Positions 48,617 to 57,319 of a stretch of DNA of 64,000 bases are shown piece after piece (positions within the stretch are counted from its first letter, which is position 1; every line of letters starts with the position of its first letter). The notes beneath the pieces are model-generated. The model did not search any database and was not told the DNA's origin. It worked only from the letters and a program-made list of their open reading frames with translations. The DNA is from JADJVL01 sp046331545 (GTDB lineage: Bacteria > Acidobacteriota > Holophagae > Holophagales > Holophagaceae): assembly GCA_046331545.1 (NCBI GenBank), contig JAXLQR010000002.1, positions 1,674,001-1,738,000 of the forward strand. Direction: 5' to 3'. Position numbers and translations under genes: made by a program.

Positions 48617-50005
48617 CTAGGCCTTCACGCGCGCCCAGAGCCCGCGGATCCAGCGGGCGGTGCGCTCGGCCATGGGCGGCTCCCCGTTGCAGAGCACGAT
48701 GGCGGTGAGTCCCTCGGGGCCTGAGATGTCCAGCACGGCGTTCTGCCCCGGCGAGCCGCCGGCGATGCCGAAGCCCGGCCTGAAGTCCGGAGGCACGGGC
48801 GGCTTGGCGTCCGCGGGCGTGGGGCCGGGGCCCAGCACCCAGGCGGTGAGGCCCGGAGGCAGGAGCTTGCCGGCCTGGAGGGCGCGGGAGAACCTCAGCA
48901 GGTCCGGGGCGGTGGCATAGCCGCCGCCGGCGCTGCTGCCCCGGGCGGGCTTGGTGTACACGTTCTTCCGGCCGTCCGGGAGATAGCCCTCGGCGCGGTC
49001 CGGCACCACCTCGTCCACCGCGAAGGAGCCGCTCCCCCGCATGCCGGCCGGGTCGAAGATCCGCGTCTTCACGTAGGTGAAGTAGTCCATGCCGCTGGCC
49101 TTCTCCACGATGAGCCCCAGCAGCACGTAGCCGCCGTTGGAGTAGGCGCGGCCCGCGCCCGGCTCGAACGCCAGCGCCTTGCCGGCGAAGAAGGGCAGGT
49201 AGTCCTTCAGGGCTCGGAGCCCCTCCTTGTTGGCCGCGTCGAAGGCCGGGCCGAAGACGTCGCCGACCCCGGAGCTCATGTCCAGCAGGTGCCGGACGCG
49301 GATCTTCGCCGCCGCCGCCTTGTCGGGATAGTCGGGCAGGAACTTCGCGAGGGGATCGTCGAAGCCCACCTTGCCCTCCGCGGCGAGCTGGGCGATGGCC
49401 ACCTTGGTGAAGAGCTTGTTGATGGAGCCCAGGTTGAACGTCGTATCACGGCCGTTGGGCACCTTGAATTCCCGCTGGGCGAGCCCGTAGCCCTGGTGCA
49501 GGAGCACCCGTTCGCCGCGGGCCAGGAGCACGGTGCCCTGGAACTCGCCCTTCGCGGCGCGCTCCGCCAGGCCGGCCTCCACCTCGCGGGCGAAGGCCTC
49601 CAGGCTGAGGGGCGAAGTCTCCCCGGCGGCGGCGGGCGGTTCCGCGTCCTCGATCCGGAGCCCCGCCAGCGTCCCCGCGGCGTCGAAGCCCATGGTGAGC
49701 CGCGACCGCGCGTCGCCGTGCTTCACCAGGAGGGCCACGCCGTCGGCGCCCTCGGGCTCCACCCTCTCGAGCTCCAGCCGGCCCAGCTCGGACCTCATCT
49801 GCCCGTACACCGCCATCCGCGCCTCGAGGGGTCGGCGCTGGAGCCCCTCGGGGGACACGTGGGCCTTCAGCCACGCGGACATGGCCTCGGCGCCCTGGTT
49901 GAAGGCCTCCACATAGCTCCGGGCCGCGGCTTCCCGCGGGGTGGGGACCGGCTGGGCGGCCAGGAGGACCGGAAGGAAGCCGGGGATCAGGTGCGTGTGG
50001 CGCAT
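48617..50005 (-). CDS. Periplasmic serine hydrolase, class C beta-lactamase/PBP-like fold
   Basis: 462 aa with a signal peptide (MRHTHLIPGFLPVLLAAQ). An N-terminal DUF3471-like helper region (about 20-130) precedes the Beta-lactamase family domain (about 140-455): nucleophile Ser194 and Lys197 in LGSINKLF, Tyr-Ser-Asn in GRAYSNGGYVLLG, and a later GGSPGQN in place of a KTG-type box. Such proteins are esterases, peptidases or lactamases; the substrate is not predictable. It is the last gene after blaI and blaR1, so it is a plausible regulatory target of that system. A hairpin sits just upstream of its start. Confidence 0.82.
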   Translation of the reverse strand: MRHTHLIPGFLPVLLAAQPVPTPREAAARSYVEAFNQGAEAMSAWLKAHVSPEGLQRRPLEARMAVYGQMRSELGRLELERVEPEGADGVALLVKHGDARSRLTMGFDAAGTLAGLRIEDAEPPAAAGETSPLSLEAFAREVEAGLAERAAKGEFQGTVLLARGERVLLHQGYGLAQREFKVPNGRDTTFNLGSINKLFTKVAIAQLAAEGKVGFDDPLAKFLPDYPDKAAAAKIRVRHLLDMSSGVGDVFGPAFDAANKEGLRALKDYLPFFAGKALAFEPGAGRAYSNGGYVLLGLIVEKASGMDYFTYVKTRIFDPAGMRGSGSFAVDEVVPDRAEGYLPDGRKNVYTKPARGSSAGGGYATAPDLLRFSRALQAGKLLPPGLTAWVLGPGPTPADAKPPVPPDFRPGFGIAGGSPGQNAVLDISGPEGLTAIVLCNGEPPMAERTARWIRGLWARVKA

Positions 50006-50021
50006 GGGTGCCTCCAAGGCG

Positions 50022-50041
50022 AGGGCCCCTCGCGGGGCCCT
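50022..50041 (-). terminator. Hairpin between blaR1 and the serine hydrolase gene
   Basis: A perfect 8-bp stem AGGGCCCC / GGGGCCCT with a TCGC loop sits in the 55-base gap. There is no T-run on the minus strand, so it is more likely an attenuator or mRNA-processing stem than a full stop. Confidence 0.45.
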
Positions 50042-50060
50042 GCGGGCGGGACGCGGGGCT

Positions 50061-52007
50061 TCACTGCTTCTGCCTGGCTTCCAGCGCCTCGATCTCCGCC
50101 TGGATGCGGCCCAGGGCGGCCTTCGTCTCCGTGTCCTCCGCGTCCCTGGCGAGGCTGGAGGCAAGGCCCTTCAGGGCCTTCAGCCGCGCCTTCCGGCCCA
50201 CCTCCCGGCCCTGGCCGGCGTCGAAGCTGAAGTCCCCGTCGCCGCCCTTGAAGACGAAGGTCCTCAGCTTCCCGTCGCCGAGCTCCTTGTGGAGCTTCGC
50301 CATCTCCTGCTCCAGCTCGGGGCCGAGCTTGTGAAGCTCCTTCATCTGGAGGCGCATCTTCGGCAGTTCCTTCGTCAGCTCGGCGTCCAGCTGCTTCATC
50401 TGCAGTTCGAAGTCGGGACCCAGGTGGATCACCTTGGCGTCCCCGCCGAAGTCGAAGTCGACGTCCGTGTCGGCGTCGGATCCCGCCCCGTCGCGGCGGA
50501 TGATGATGTCCTTCTCCACCTTCGGCTGGCCATCCTTCCCGGCCGCGCCGTCCCTGGGGCCCTTGCGCACGATGACCACGTGCTTGCGTCCGCCGTCGCC
50601 CACCACCACCTTGCCGTCCTTGCCGACGATCACCTTCCCGTCGCCGTCGCCCACCACGATGCGGTGGCCGTCGGCCTCCCGGATGCTCTCGGGCAGCCTG
50701 CCCTGGGCCCAGGCGCGCACGTCCCCGGTGATGGGCTCGGCCTGGCCCTGCACGGTGTAGGTCTCGGAGTAGGCGCCCTCCTTGGTGCGCTCGGCCTTGA
50801 ACGCCTTGTCGCCCTCGGTGACCTGGATGCTGGAGCCGGGGCTCATGCGGGAGAAGTCCTTGCGGACGTCCTCGAGCCTGGCCTCGCCGACGAGCTTCAG
50901 CCGGAGCTTCGTGGCGCCCTCCCTGCCGGACTCGGAGACCACCATCACCCTGCGGGCGGCCTTCTTCTCGGCGGGCTGCTCGTCCTCCCGGCCGCGGGGG
51001 GCGGCGGTGGCGGCCCCCAGGAGGCCGGCGGCCAGGAGACCCAGCACGGCGGCGCGCGGCGCGAGGGGCGCGGCGGCGGGGGCGGGCGCCAGGAGGCGCC
51101 GCACACGGGCCAGGAGGGATCCACCGGTCGCGGCGGGAGCGGGATGGGTGGCGGGCTTGAGGCGGGTGTCCATGCGGAACTCCTCGAGGAGGGACAGGGT
51201 TCGGGCGTAGGCGACGGCGTCCCCGGTGTGCCGCACGGCGGCGTCGTCGCAGGCGTTCTCCCGCTCCTGGCGGATCACGGCACTGATCCACCAGACGGCG
51301 GGATGGTAGAAGAGCAGGGTCTCGGCGACGGACTGCAGGAGGTTCACCAGGTAGTCCTGGCGGCGGATGTGGGCGAGCTCGTGGAGCAGCACGGCCTCCA
51401 GGGCCAGGGGCTCGAGGCCCGTGAGCAGCGCGGGCGGCATGAGGATCACCGGGCGCAGCACGCCCAGGGCCACCGGGGACTCGAGCCGTTCGCAGAGCAG
51501 GAGCAGGACGTCCCTCGCCAGGCCCATGCGCCGGGCGAGGACGCGGACCAGGGTCTGCCACTCCTCCGCGGCGCGGGCGGCCTTGGCGTGCCGCAGCCGC
51601 TGCATCCACGCCCAGCCGCCCAGCAGGCGCAGGGAGAGCAGGGCCACGCCGGCCGACCAGATGCCGAGGATCCAGGGCAGCACGGGCTGCAGGCGCGCCT
51701 GGAGGGTGGGCGGGGCGGAGGCGGGCGCGGCCTCCACGGCCACCTCCATGGCCGGCGCGAGGGTCCGGGGCGCCGCGGACCCCATGGCCGTCACGGACGC
51801 CGCGCGACGGAGCAGGGCGCCGGTGGCGACCGGCGCGGCCACCATCAGCGCCAGCGCGGCGCAGGCCATCCCGTAGCGAAGTTCGGGCCGCGCGCCCCGG
51901 AGCAGGCGCAGCGCGGCCCAGGCCAGGCCGCCGATCAGGCAGCCCTGCCAGAGGAAGTGGACCAGGGCCCAGGCCCAGGCGTTCAGGAGGACCTCAGGCG
52001 CGCTCAT
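50061..52007 (-). CDS. BlaR1/MecR1-type M56 membrane metallopeptidase
   Basis: 648 aa. Four hydrophobic helices in the first 330 residues surround the zinc site His209-Glu-Leu-Ala-His213 (LLHELAHIRRQD), with the third ligand in the ENACDDAAV segment, as in BlaR1. These proteases cleave their BlaI partner on signal. The usual penicillin-binding sensor domain is missing. Instead the extracytoplasmic tail (about 350-648) has KVIVGKDGKVVVGDG-like strands and a long charged helix (QMKQLDAELTKELPKMR and on), so the signal is probably not a beta-lactam. It overlaps blaI by 14 bases and is followed by a serine hydrolase gene. Confidence 0.87.
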   Translation of the reverse strand: MSAPEVLLNAWAWALVHFLWQGCLIGGLAWAALRLLRGARPELRYGMACAALALMVAAPVATGALLRRAASVTAMGSAAPRTLAPAMEVAVEAAPASAPPTLQARLQPVLPWILGIWSAGVALLSLRLLGGWAWMQRLRHAKAARAAEEWQTLVRVLARRMGLARDVLLLLCERLESPVALGVLRPVILMPPALLTGLEPLALEAVLLHELAHIRRQDYLVNLLQSVAETLLFYHPAVWWISAVIRQERENACDDAAVRHTGDAVAYARTLSLLEEFRMDTRLKPATHPAPAATGGSLLARVRRLLAPAPAAAPLAPRAAVLGLLAAGLLGAATAAPRGREDEQPAEKKAARRVMVVSESGREGATKLRLKLVGEARLEDVRKDFSRMSPGSSIQVTEGDKAFKAERTKEGAYSETYTVQGQAEPITGDVRAWAQGRLPESIREADGHRIVVGDGDGKVIVGKDGKVVVGDGGRKHVVIVRKGPRDGAAGKDGQPKVEKDIIIRRDGAGSDADTDVDFDFGGDAKVIHLGPDFELQMKQLDAELTKELPKMRLQMKELHKLGPELEQEMAKLHKELGDGKLRTFVFKGGDGDFSFDAGQGREVGRKARLKALKGLASSLARDAEDTETKAALGRIQAEIEALEARQKQ

Positions 52008-52389
52008 GGTTCGCCTCCAGCAGCTTCCGGATCTCCGCCAGCTCTTCCTTCGTGGCCTTCTTGGAGGCCAGCGCGTGCATCACCAGCTTCATGGCCGAGC
52101 CCCCGAAGGCCCGCGCCATGAGGTCGTCCACCAGCGTCGCCTGGGTCGCGTCGGCGCTCTCCCGGGCGCGGTAGACGTGGGTGCGCTCCGACTCGTCGCG
52201 TTCCACGAGGCCCTTCTCCTGCATGATCTGCAGCATCTTCAGCACCGTCGTGTACCCCAGGTCCCGCTCCCGGCTCAGCACCTCGAAGACCTGCCGCACC
52301 GTCGAAGGCCCCCGGTCCCACAGCACCGCCAGGATGCTCAGCTCACCTTCCGTCGGCTTGGGGGTCGGGGTGTTTCGGGGCTGGGTCAT
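51994..52389 (-). CDS. BlaI/MecI/CopY-family repressor
   Basis: 131-aa winged-helix repressor. DNA-binding part 10-80 (PTEGELSILAVLWDRGPSTVRQV, GYTTVLKMLQIMQEKGLV), followed by the dimerisation helices (about 85-131). BlaI-type repressors are inactivated by cleavage near the domain junction by the partner M56 protease. It is the first gene of the unit, overlaps blaR1, and has two related inverted repeats in the 72 bases upstream of its start that fit autorepression. Confidence 0.92.
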   Translation of the reverse strand: MTQPRNTPTPKPTEGELSILAVLWDRGPSTVRQVFEVLSRERDLGYTTVLKMLQIMQEKGLVERDESERTHVYRARESADATQATLVDDLMARAFGGSAMKLVMHALASKKATKEELAEIRKLLEANHERA

Positions 52390-52423
52390 GGGGGCCTCTG
52401 GGAGAGGGGTACGAAGCTATGTG

Positions 52424-52439
52424 TACGATGTTTATCGTA
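52424..52439. promoter_or_regulatory. Candidate BlaI operator 1
   Basis: TACGAT-GTTT-ATCGTA, a perfect 6-bp inverted repeat with a 4-base spacer, lies 35 bases upstream of the blaI start. It shares the ACGAw-N4-wTCGT pattern with operator 2. Confidence 0.65.
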
Positions 52440-52446
52440 GGTTTCA

Positions 52447-52460
52447 ACGAAAATATTCGT
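52447..52460. promoter_or_regulatory. Candidate BlaI operator 2
   Basis: ACGAA-AATA-TTCGT, a perfect 5-bp inverted repeat with a 4-base spacer. Its centre is 22 bp from that of operator 1, about two helical turns, as expected for cooperative binding of two dimers on one face. Confidence 0.6.
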
Positions 52461-52934
52461 AGTTTGATGGAAAATTTTTATATTACTTGTCAGGAGTATA
52501 TTGAATCAATAATCCCAAGATTGAATTCATAATCAGGAAATTGAACCGGGATACTGCAATAGACGTCTCGCAATAAATCTCCCGGCGAATGAAGGCTATT
52601 ATAAATTCTATTAATATATTACTCATTTTATTACAAGGTTTAAGCTAGATTTTTGGGCGGGCCATCTCTGATGCAGGCTCCACGAGGCGGCATTGGAACC
52701 CTGAATTCCGATCCGGACTACCGGGTTGCCCCAAGGCATGTCCCTCCAAGGGGGTGGGCCACCATTGGGCTGCCTTCTCAGTACTCCCTGCGGGTATGTG
52801 CTCCCGGGTTGGTCTCCGTACTCGTACTTCGTTATGCGAACGGCAAGTAGCTGGGCCTTCATGGCCCCAATCTGGTTAGCCACTCGTCACCGATTAGCGG
52901 TATCGACTGGAAGAGAACCGAGGCACGAGGCCGA
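52461..52934. other. AT-rich, gene-poor border of the defence island
   Basis: 474 bases without a supportable gene. Bases 52461-52650 are strongly AT-rich and contain three phased ATTGAA repeats. 52650-52934 returns to moderate GC; short open frames there on both strands have no recognisable features, and none has a convincing start. No tRNA, integrase gene or terminator is visible. This is where composition shifts from the GC-extreme left part to the lower-GC right part. Confidence 0.6.
52499..52559. repeat. Three 20-bp-spaced repeats
   Basis: ATTGAA begins at 52500, 52520 and 52540, exactly 20 bp apart. The first two copies agree over 15 bases at 13 positions (ATTGAATCAATAATC, ATTGAATTCATAATC); the third keeps only the first seven or so. 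The first copy is embedded in a perfect odd palindrome TATTGA-A-TCAATA (52499-52511). Confidence 0.6.
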
Positions 52935-54353
52935 TCACTTTGGGAACAGCTTGTCGAAGAGTTGTCCGGCTCTCTTCGCATCTGTTCTACGGAGCTGCTT
53001 GATGGCATCCAAGGCGGCGTTCGTTTCACCTCTTGAGATATAAATGCCGGCGAGGTTGTCCCAGGCACTTGAATACCCCGGGTCATTCCTAAGAGCTTCT
53101 CGATATGCGGTAATCGCCTCGTTGCTTCGTTTGCTGAGCTCAAGTCCGACCCCGAGGTTGTACCAACTTCTGGCTCTTGTGGGAGCGATCCTAACGGCTT
53201 GCCGGTATGTCTCGACAGCTTCGGTGTACCGGCCAAGAGCCGCATAAGAGGCACCGAGGTTGTCCCAATGATCCATGTCCTCGGGGAATGATTTGATTGC
53301 TTGTCGGTGTGCTTCAATAGCCGCGGCGTGATTCCCTAGTTCGGTGTAATCCCAAGCGAGCCGAGCCCAGGCTCCACCATCCTCGGGATCGACCTGCACA
53401 GCCATTTTAAAGGCTTCACTTGCTTCCTTCGGCTTTGCTTGCTGGTCGTACGAAGAACCGAGGAGATACCAATTTTCCGCATCATCGGGATCAAGCTTGG
53501 CCGCTTGAGCGAACGCCTTGGATGAGTTCGCGTGGAGCTTTATACAGCCGCTAGCAACCCCGATGGACTTCCAAGCTGCACTACTGTTCGGGTAAGCCTT
53601 GGCCCAGCTACGGGCCCAATCGAGCAACTCCGCGCAGGCACCATCCATTGTGAGCTTCGCGGCACGCGCGTGCCACTCCATCTCGGACCGGGGAAAGGCC
53701 TTGGGAACTGATGAGCTTTGCAGTTCTGAGACCCACTCGATTGGGGCGGCGAAGTTCAGGTTCTGACCACCTTCGTAGTACCAGCTTGTGATCCCAACCA
53801 ACTCCCCCCGGCTGTTGAAGAGGCCCCCTCCACTAGAGCCGGGTGAGATGGATGCGGTAGTTTGAATGATGGGCGGCTTGGGTCCGCGAAGTTGCGAGAC
53901 GATCCCATTAGAAATAGTGAGTTCCAATCCCTTGGGGGAGCCAATGGCATATACGACGGCTCCCACCTTTAATTGGGAGGCGCGACCAAGGGTGGCGGGG
54001 GCCCACCCGACGCCCGCAGCCTTCAAAAGACAGAGGTCTCTTTTTGTATCGACAGCATAGATGGTTGCAGGTTGGAACTGATCTCCTGTTCCAACAAGGA
54101 ATCGAGATCCATCCTGGATCACATGAAGATTCGAGATGACCCGGCCGGATGTGAGAACAACTCCACTACCTTGGGCCGTGATCTTCCCATCAGCCCCGAC
54201 GGTCTTCACAACAACGATTGAGCCCTGGACCTTCTCAAACACCTGCGCCGCGGATAGGTCCTGAGCGAATAAACATCGGAACGGGACAAGTGTGGAGAGC
54301 GCGATGACCAACTTCCCGAACACCTGAAGAGCCAACCGACGGATCTTGCCCAT
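52935..54353 (-). CDS. Exported trypsin-like serine protease fused to TPR repeats
   Basis: 472 aa. Signal peptide about 1-30. A short S1C trypsin-like domain (35-215) has His77 in SNLHVIQ, Asp106 in KRDLCLLK and Ser174 in PGSSGGGLFN. About six TPR units follow (about 235-460; for example AENWYLLGSSYDQQAKPKEA, WYNLGVGLELSKRSNEA). Protease-TPR fusions occur as surface or stress proteins and around defence loci; the TPR part would choose a partner or substrate. Codon use is clearly less GC-rich than the left half of the window. It is divergent from hsdR, with 277 bases between starts. Confidence 0.85.
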   Translation of the reverse strand: MGKIRRLALQVFGKLVIALSTLVPFRCLFAQDLSAAQVFEKVQGSIVVVKTVGADGKITAQGSGVVLTSGRVISNLHVIQDGSRFLVGTGDQFQPATIYAVDTKRDLCLLKAAGVGWAPATLGRASQLKVGAVVYAIGSPKGLELTISNGIVSQLRGPKPPIIQTTASISPGSSGGGLFNSRGELVGITSWYYEGGQNLNFAAPIEWVSELQSSSVPKAFPRSEMEWHARAAKLTMDGACAELLDWARSWAKAYPNSSAAWKSIGVASGCIKLHANSSKAFAQAAKLDPDDAENWYLLGSSYDQQAKPKEASEAFKMAVQVDPEDGGAWARLAWDYTELGNHAAAIEAHRQAIKSFPEDMDHWDNLGASYAALGRYTEAVETYRQAVRIAPTRARSWYNLGVGLELSKRSNEAITAYREALRNDPGYSSAWDNLAGIYISRGETNAALDAIKQLRRTDAKRAGQLFDKLFPK

Positions 54354-54630
54354 AGGTCCTCCGCTCCGCCAAGGATAGGCGAGTTAGACCGACTAGTGGT
54401 GTTGTGCCCTTCCCCCGACAGGGCCGAGCCGGGAATAGGGGTCCTGCACTTCTGCAGAGATCGAGAGCGACGATAGGACGCGTTCCCACCGACGCGAGAG
54501 CGCGGCGGCTAAGAAGGTCGTGAAGGGGTTGTTCAGGGGGCCGCATGAACTGGTTCGAATTGTGTAAGGTCCTTTGAATTGGCAATCCGGGGGCACGACA
54601 AGAGTAGGATTTCCATAGTCCCTATCATCA
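54354..54630. promoter_or_regulatory. Divergent intergenic region protease-TPR / hsdR
   Basis: 277 bases between two divergent starts, so promoters for both should be here. I find no strong inverted repeat and only a weak ribosome-binding site ahead of hsdR. Confidence 0.35.
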
Positions 54631-57312
54631 ATGAGTCCTGAATCTGAATCCCGAACTCGCAGAATAAGGATCGACCCGTTGCTACGGAAGGCGGGCTGGG
54701 AGATTGTCCCCCACCATATCGGTTTAGACCCGAAGTCCCTCCAGCGCCATGCGGTAACGGAACACCCCACGGCTAGCGGTCCCTCGGACTATGTGCTCTT
54801 CGTGAAGGGTATCCCGCTCGGCGCCCTGGAGGCCAAGCGGCTAGAAGTCGGCTCGGAGGGGGTCCTTGTTCAAGCCCAGCGATATTCCCGGGACATCGAG
54901 ATTGGGGCGGGTAACTGGAACGGCTATCGGATCCCCTTCCTGTACTCGAGCAATGGACTGCAGCACTGGTTCGCCGATGTTCGCAGCGAGGAGTACGTGT
55001 CTCGCCAGCTCATGGGCGGGCTCCACACCCCCGAAGCGCTGGAGGACATGTTCAAGACCGACCGTGCCAGTGCTATGGCCTGGCTATCCGGTCACCCGAT
55101 CGAAGAAATCGAGCGGCTCCGCCCCTATCAGCGCGAGGCCATCGCCAAGGTCGAGGAGGCCCTCGGGAAGCGGAAGCGGGACCTGATGTTGGCCATGGCC
55201 ACAGGAACGGGGAAGACGTTCACCATCGCGGCGCTGCTCTACCGGGTCCTTGCCTCAGGGCTGGCCCGGCGCGTCCTCTTCCTGGTGGACCGGAAAGCCT
55301 TGGCGGCTCAGGCTGTGCGCGAGTTGGCCAGCTTCGACACACCGAATCATCGAAAGTTCAACGCCGAGTACGAGGTCTACAGCCAGCGGTTCAAGCGCGA
55401 AGACTTCGGGGATGAAGACCCGTTCGATCCCAAGTTGTTGCCGGAGTCCTATCTCACAAAGCCAGACGGTGCCCAGACCTTTGTCTATGTCAGCACCATC
55501 CAACGCATGGCCCTCAACCTCTTCGGGAAAGGATTCGGCGGGGAAGAGGAACCCGAAGAGGAGGAAGCTCCTACCCTCGATATCCCGATTCATGCCTTTG
55601 ACCTGATCATCGCCGACGAATGCCACCGCGGATACACCCTCCAAGACGAGCAGGTCTGGCGTGAAACGCTGAATCATTTTGACGCCATCAAGCTTGGCCT
55701 CACCGCGACGCCCGCTAAACACACGACGGCCATCTTTGGGAAACCCGTCTTTACCTACGGGATGCAGCAGGCCATTGACGAAGGGCATCTGGTGGATTTC
55801 GATCAGGTGAACATCGATTCCCAGGTCCGCCTCCTCGGGGTTCCAGTGAACGAGGGCGAACAGATCGTCGCCGTGGACCGGGAGACGGGTGAGCAGGTCG
55901 TCGATGAAGCCGCGGCGAATCGGCAGTTCTCCGCCGTAGATACGGAGCGCAGCATTACGGCCCCGGACAGCAATCAGAAAATCGTCGGGGAGGTCGCGAA
56001 GTACGCCCTGGCCCATGAGCAGGAGCATGGGCGCTTCCCCAAGATCCTTTTCTTTGCCGTCAATGACCTTCCCCACGTGAGCCATGCGGATCAGCTCGTT
56101 CGGATCTGCCGAGATGTGTTCGGTCGAGGGGACGAGTTCGTCCAAAAGATCACGGGGAGCAAGACCGTGGACCGCCCCCTGCAGCGGATCCGTGAGTTCC
56201 GCAATCGCCCCAAGCCGATGGTGGCCGTGACCGTTGATCTTCTCAGCACAGGGGTAGACATCCCCGACCTGGAATTCATCGTCTTCCTGCGGCCCGTGCA
56301 GTCCCCCATCCTTTGGACCCAGATGATCGGTCGGGGTACGCGCAAGTCACCGAACTTCAAGAAAGACCGGTTCCTCGTGTTCGATTGCTTCAACGGCACC
56401 TTGGTGGATCGGTTCAAGGACCTGAAGGACTTCGGGGTAATGAAGACCAAGGCCCGGACGCTCACCAATCCGGAGCTGATCGAGACCATCTGGTCGAGCA
56501 AGGGCTGGCAGCAGGCAGAGGCCATTCGCAAGCTCGCGCTTCGCCTCAAGGGCATTGACGAAAAGATGAGCGGCCAGGCTCGCCTGGACTTCGCTGCCCA
56601 CGTCGAAGGCGGCAACTTGAAGGCTTTTGCCGTGGGTCTGGCCCAAAAGCTTCAGAAGGATTTCTTGGGGACGATGGAGATTCTCCGGAGGGCGGAATTC
56701 CAGGACCTCCTGGAGAACTACGAGCGGGCCAAGGAGGACTTCCTCATCGCGCCCATGGCTGAGGATACGGTGGCTTCGGAGATGCGGTTCCGAAGAGGGC
56801 AGGACTACCTGCCAGCCGGCGACTACCTGATGGCCTTCTCGGCTTGGGTGGAGGGCCAGAAAGATGCCATCGAAGCCATGCGCATCCTCCTTCAGAAGCC
56901 TCAACAGTGGTCTCCGAAGGCCCTGAAGGAGCTAAGGGACGCGCTCAGGGGTGGGCTATTCGACGTGGTCCAGCTCCAACGGGCCCACTCCCTGGTGCAT
57001 CACAAGGATCTAGCCGACATCCTCTCGATGGTGAAACACGCGGTGCGAGAGGGAGAGCCCCTACTCACAGCGGCCGAGCGTGTGGACCGGGCCCTCTCGA
57101 TGCTGATGGCTGGGAAGGAGTTCACGGAGGATCAGAAGGCGTGGTTGGGCTACCTGCGGGAGCACATGGTCGCCAACCTCAGCCTGGATCCCGAGGATTT
57201 CGACCTGGCACCATCCCTAGAAACCCATGGTGGCCTCAGCAGGGCACGGAAAGTGTTCGGGGACCAATTTGAAGGACTCATCCAAGAATTGAACGCCGCT
57301 TGCGCGGCTTGA
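54631..57312 (+). CDS. hsdR: Type I restriction enzyme R subunit HsdR
   Basis: 893-aa motor/nuclease subunit. N-terminal PD-(D/E)xK nuclease (about 1-130): Asp in GPSDYVLF and Glu-x-Lys in GALEAKRL. SF2 helicase: motif I MATGTGKT (about residue 190), motif II DECHRGY, motif III GLTATP, motif VI QMIGRGTR. The C-terminal region (about 680-893) resembles the EcoEI-type R C-terminus that binds the methylase core. It translocates and cuts unmodified DNA only in complex with HsdM and HsdS. hsdM follows after 7 bases. All catalytic motifs appear intact even though hsdM is now interrupted. Confidence 0.95.
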   Translation: MSPESESRTRRIRIDPLLRKAGWEIVPHHIGLDPKSLQRHAVTEHPTASGPSDYVLFVKGIPLGALEAKRLEVGSEGVLVQAQRYSRDIEIGAGNWNGYRIPFLYSSNGLQHWFADVRSEEYVSRQLMGGLHTPEALEDMFKTDRASAMAWLSGHPIEEIERLRPYQREAIAKVEEALGKRKRDLMLAMATGTGKTFTIAALLYRVLASGLARRVLFLVDRKALAAQAVRELASFDTPNHRKFNAEYEVYSQRFKREDFGDEDPFDPKLLPESYLTKPDGAQTFVYVSTIQRMALNLFGKGFGGEEEPEEEEAPTLDIPIHAFDLIIADECHRGYTLQDEQVWRETLNHFDAIKLGLTATPAKHTTAIFGKPVFTYGMQQAIDEGHLVDFDQVNIDSQVRLLGVPVNEGEQIVAVDRETGEQVVDEAAANRQFSAVDTERSITAPDSNQKIVGEVAKYALAHEQEHGRFPKILFFAVNDLPHVSHADQLVRICRDVFGRGDEFVQKITGSKTVDRPLQRIREFRNRPKPMVAVTVDLLSTGVDIPDLEFIVFLRPVQSPILWTQMIGRGTRKSPNFKKDRFLVFDCFNGTLVDRFKDLKDFGVMKTKARTLTNPELIETIWSSKGWQQAEAIRKLALRLKGIDEKMSGQARLDFAAHVEGGNLKAFAVGLAQKLQKDFLGTMEILRRAEFQDLLENYERAKEDFLIAPMAEDTVASEMRFRRGQDYLPAGDYLMAFSAWVEGQKDAIEAMRILLQKPQQWSPKALKELRDALRGGLFDVVQLQRAHSLVHHKDLADILSMVKHAVREGEPLLTAAERVDRALSMLMAGKEFTEDQKAWLGYLREHMVANLSLDPEDFDLAPSLETHGGLSRARKVFGDQFEGLIQELNAACAA

Positions 57313-57319
57313 GGTAACC

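Noticed and set aside
52623..52883. Minus-strand open frame of 86 codons in the island border, and an overlapping plus-strand frame of 65 codons.
   Set aside because: No recognisable motif or ribosome-binding site on either; the two overlap each other, so at most one could be real and neither is supported.
54540..54570. GGTTCGAAT, resembling the T-arm of a tRNA, upstream of hsdR.
   Set aside because: No acceptor stem, D-arm or anticodon arm can be built around it, so it is not a tRNA or tRNA fragment.
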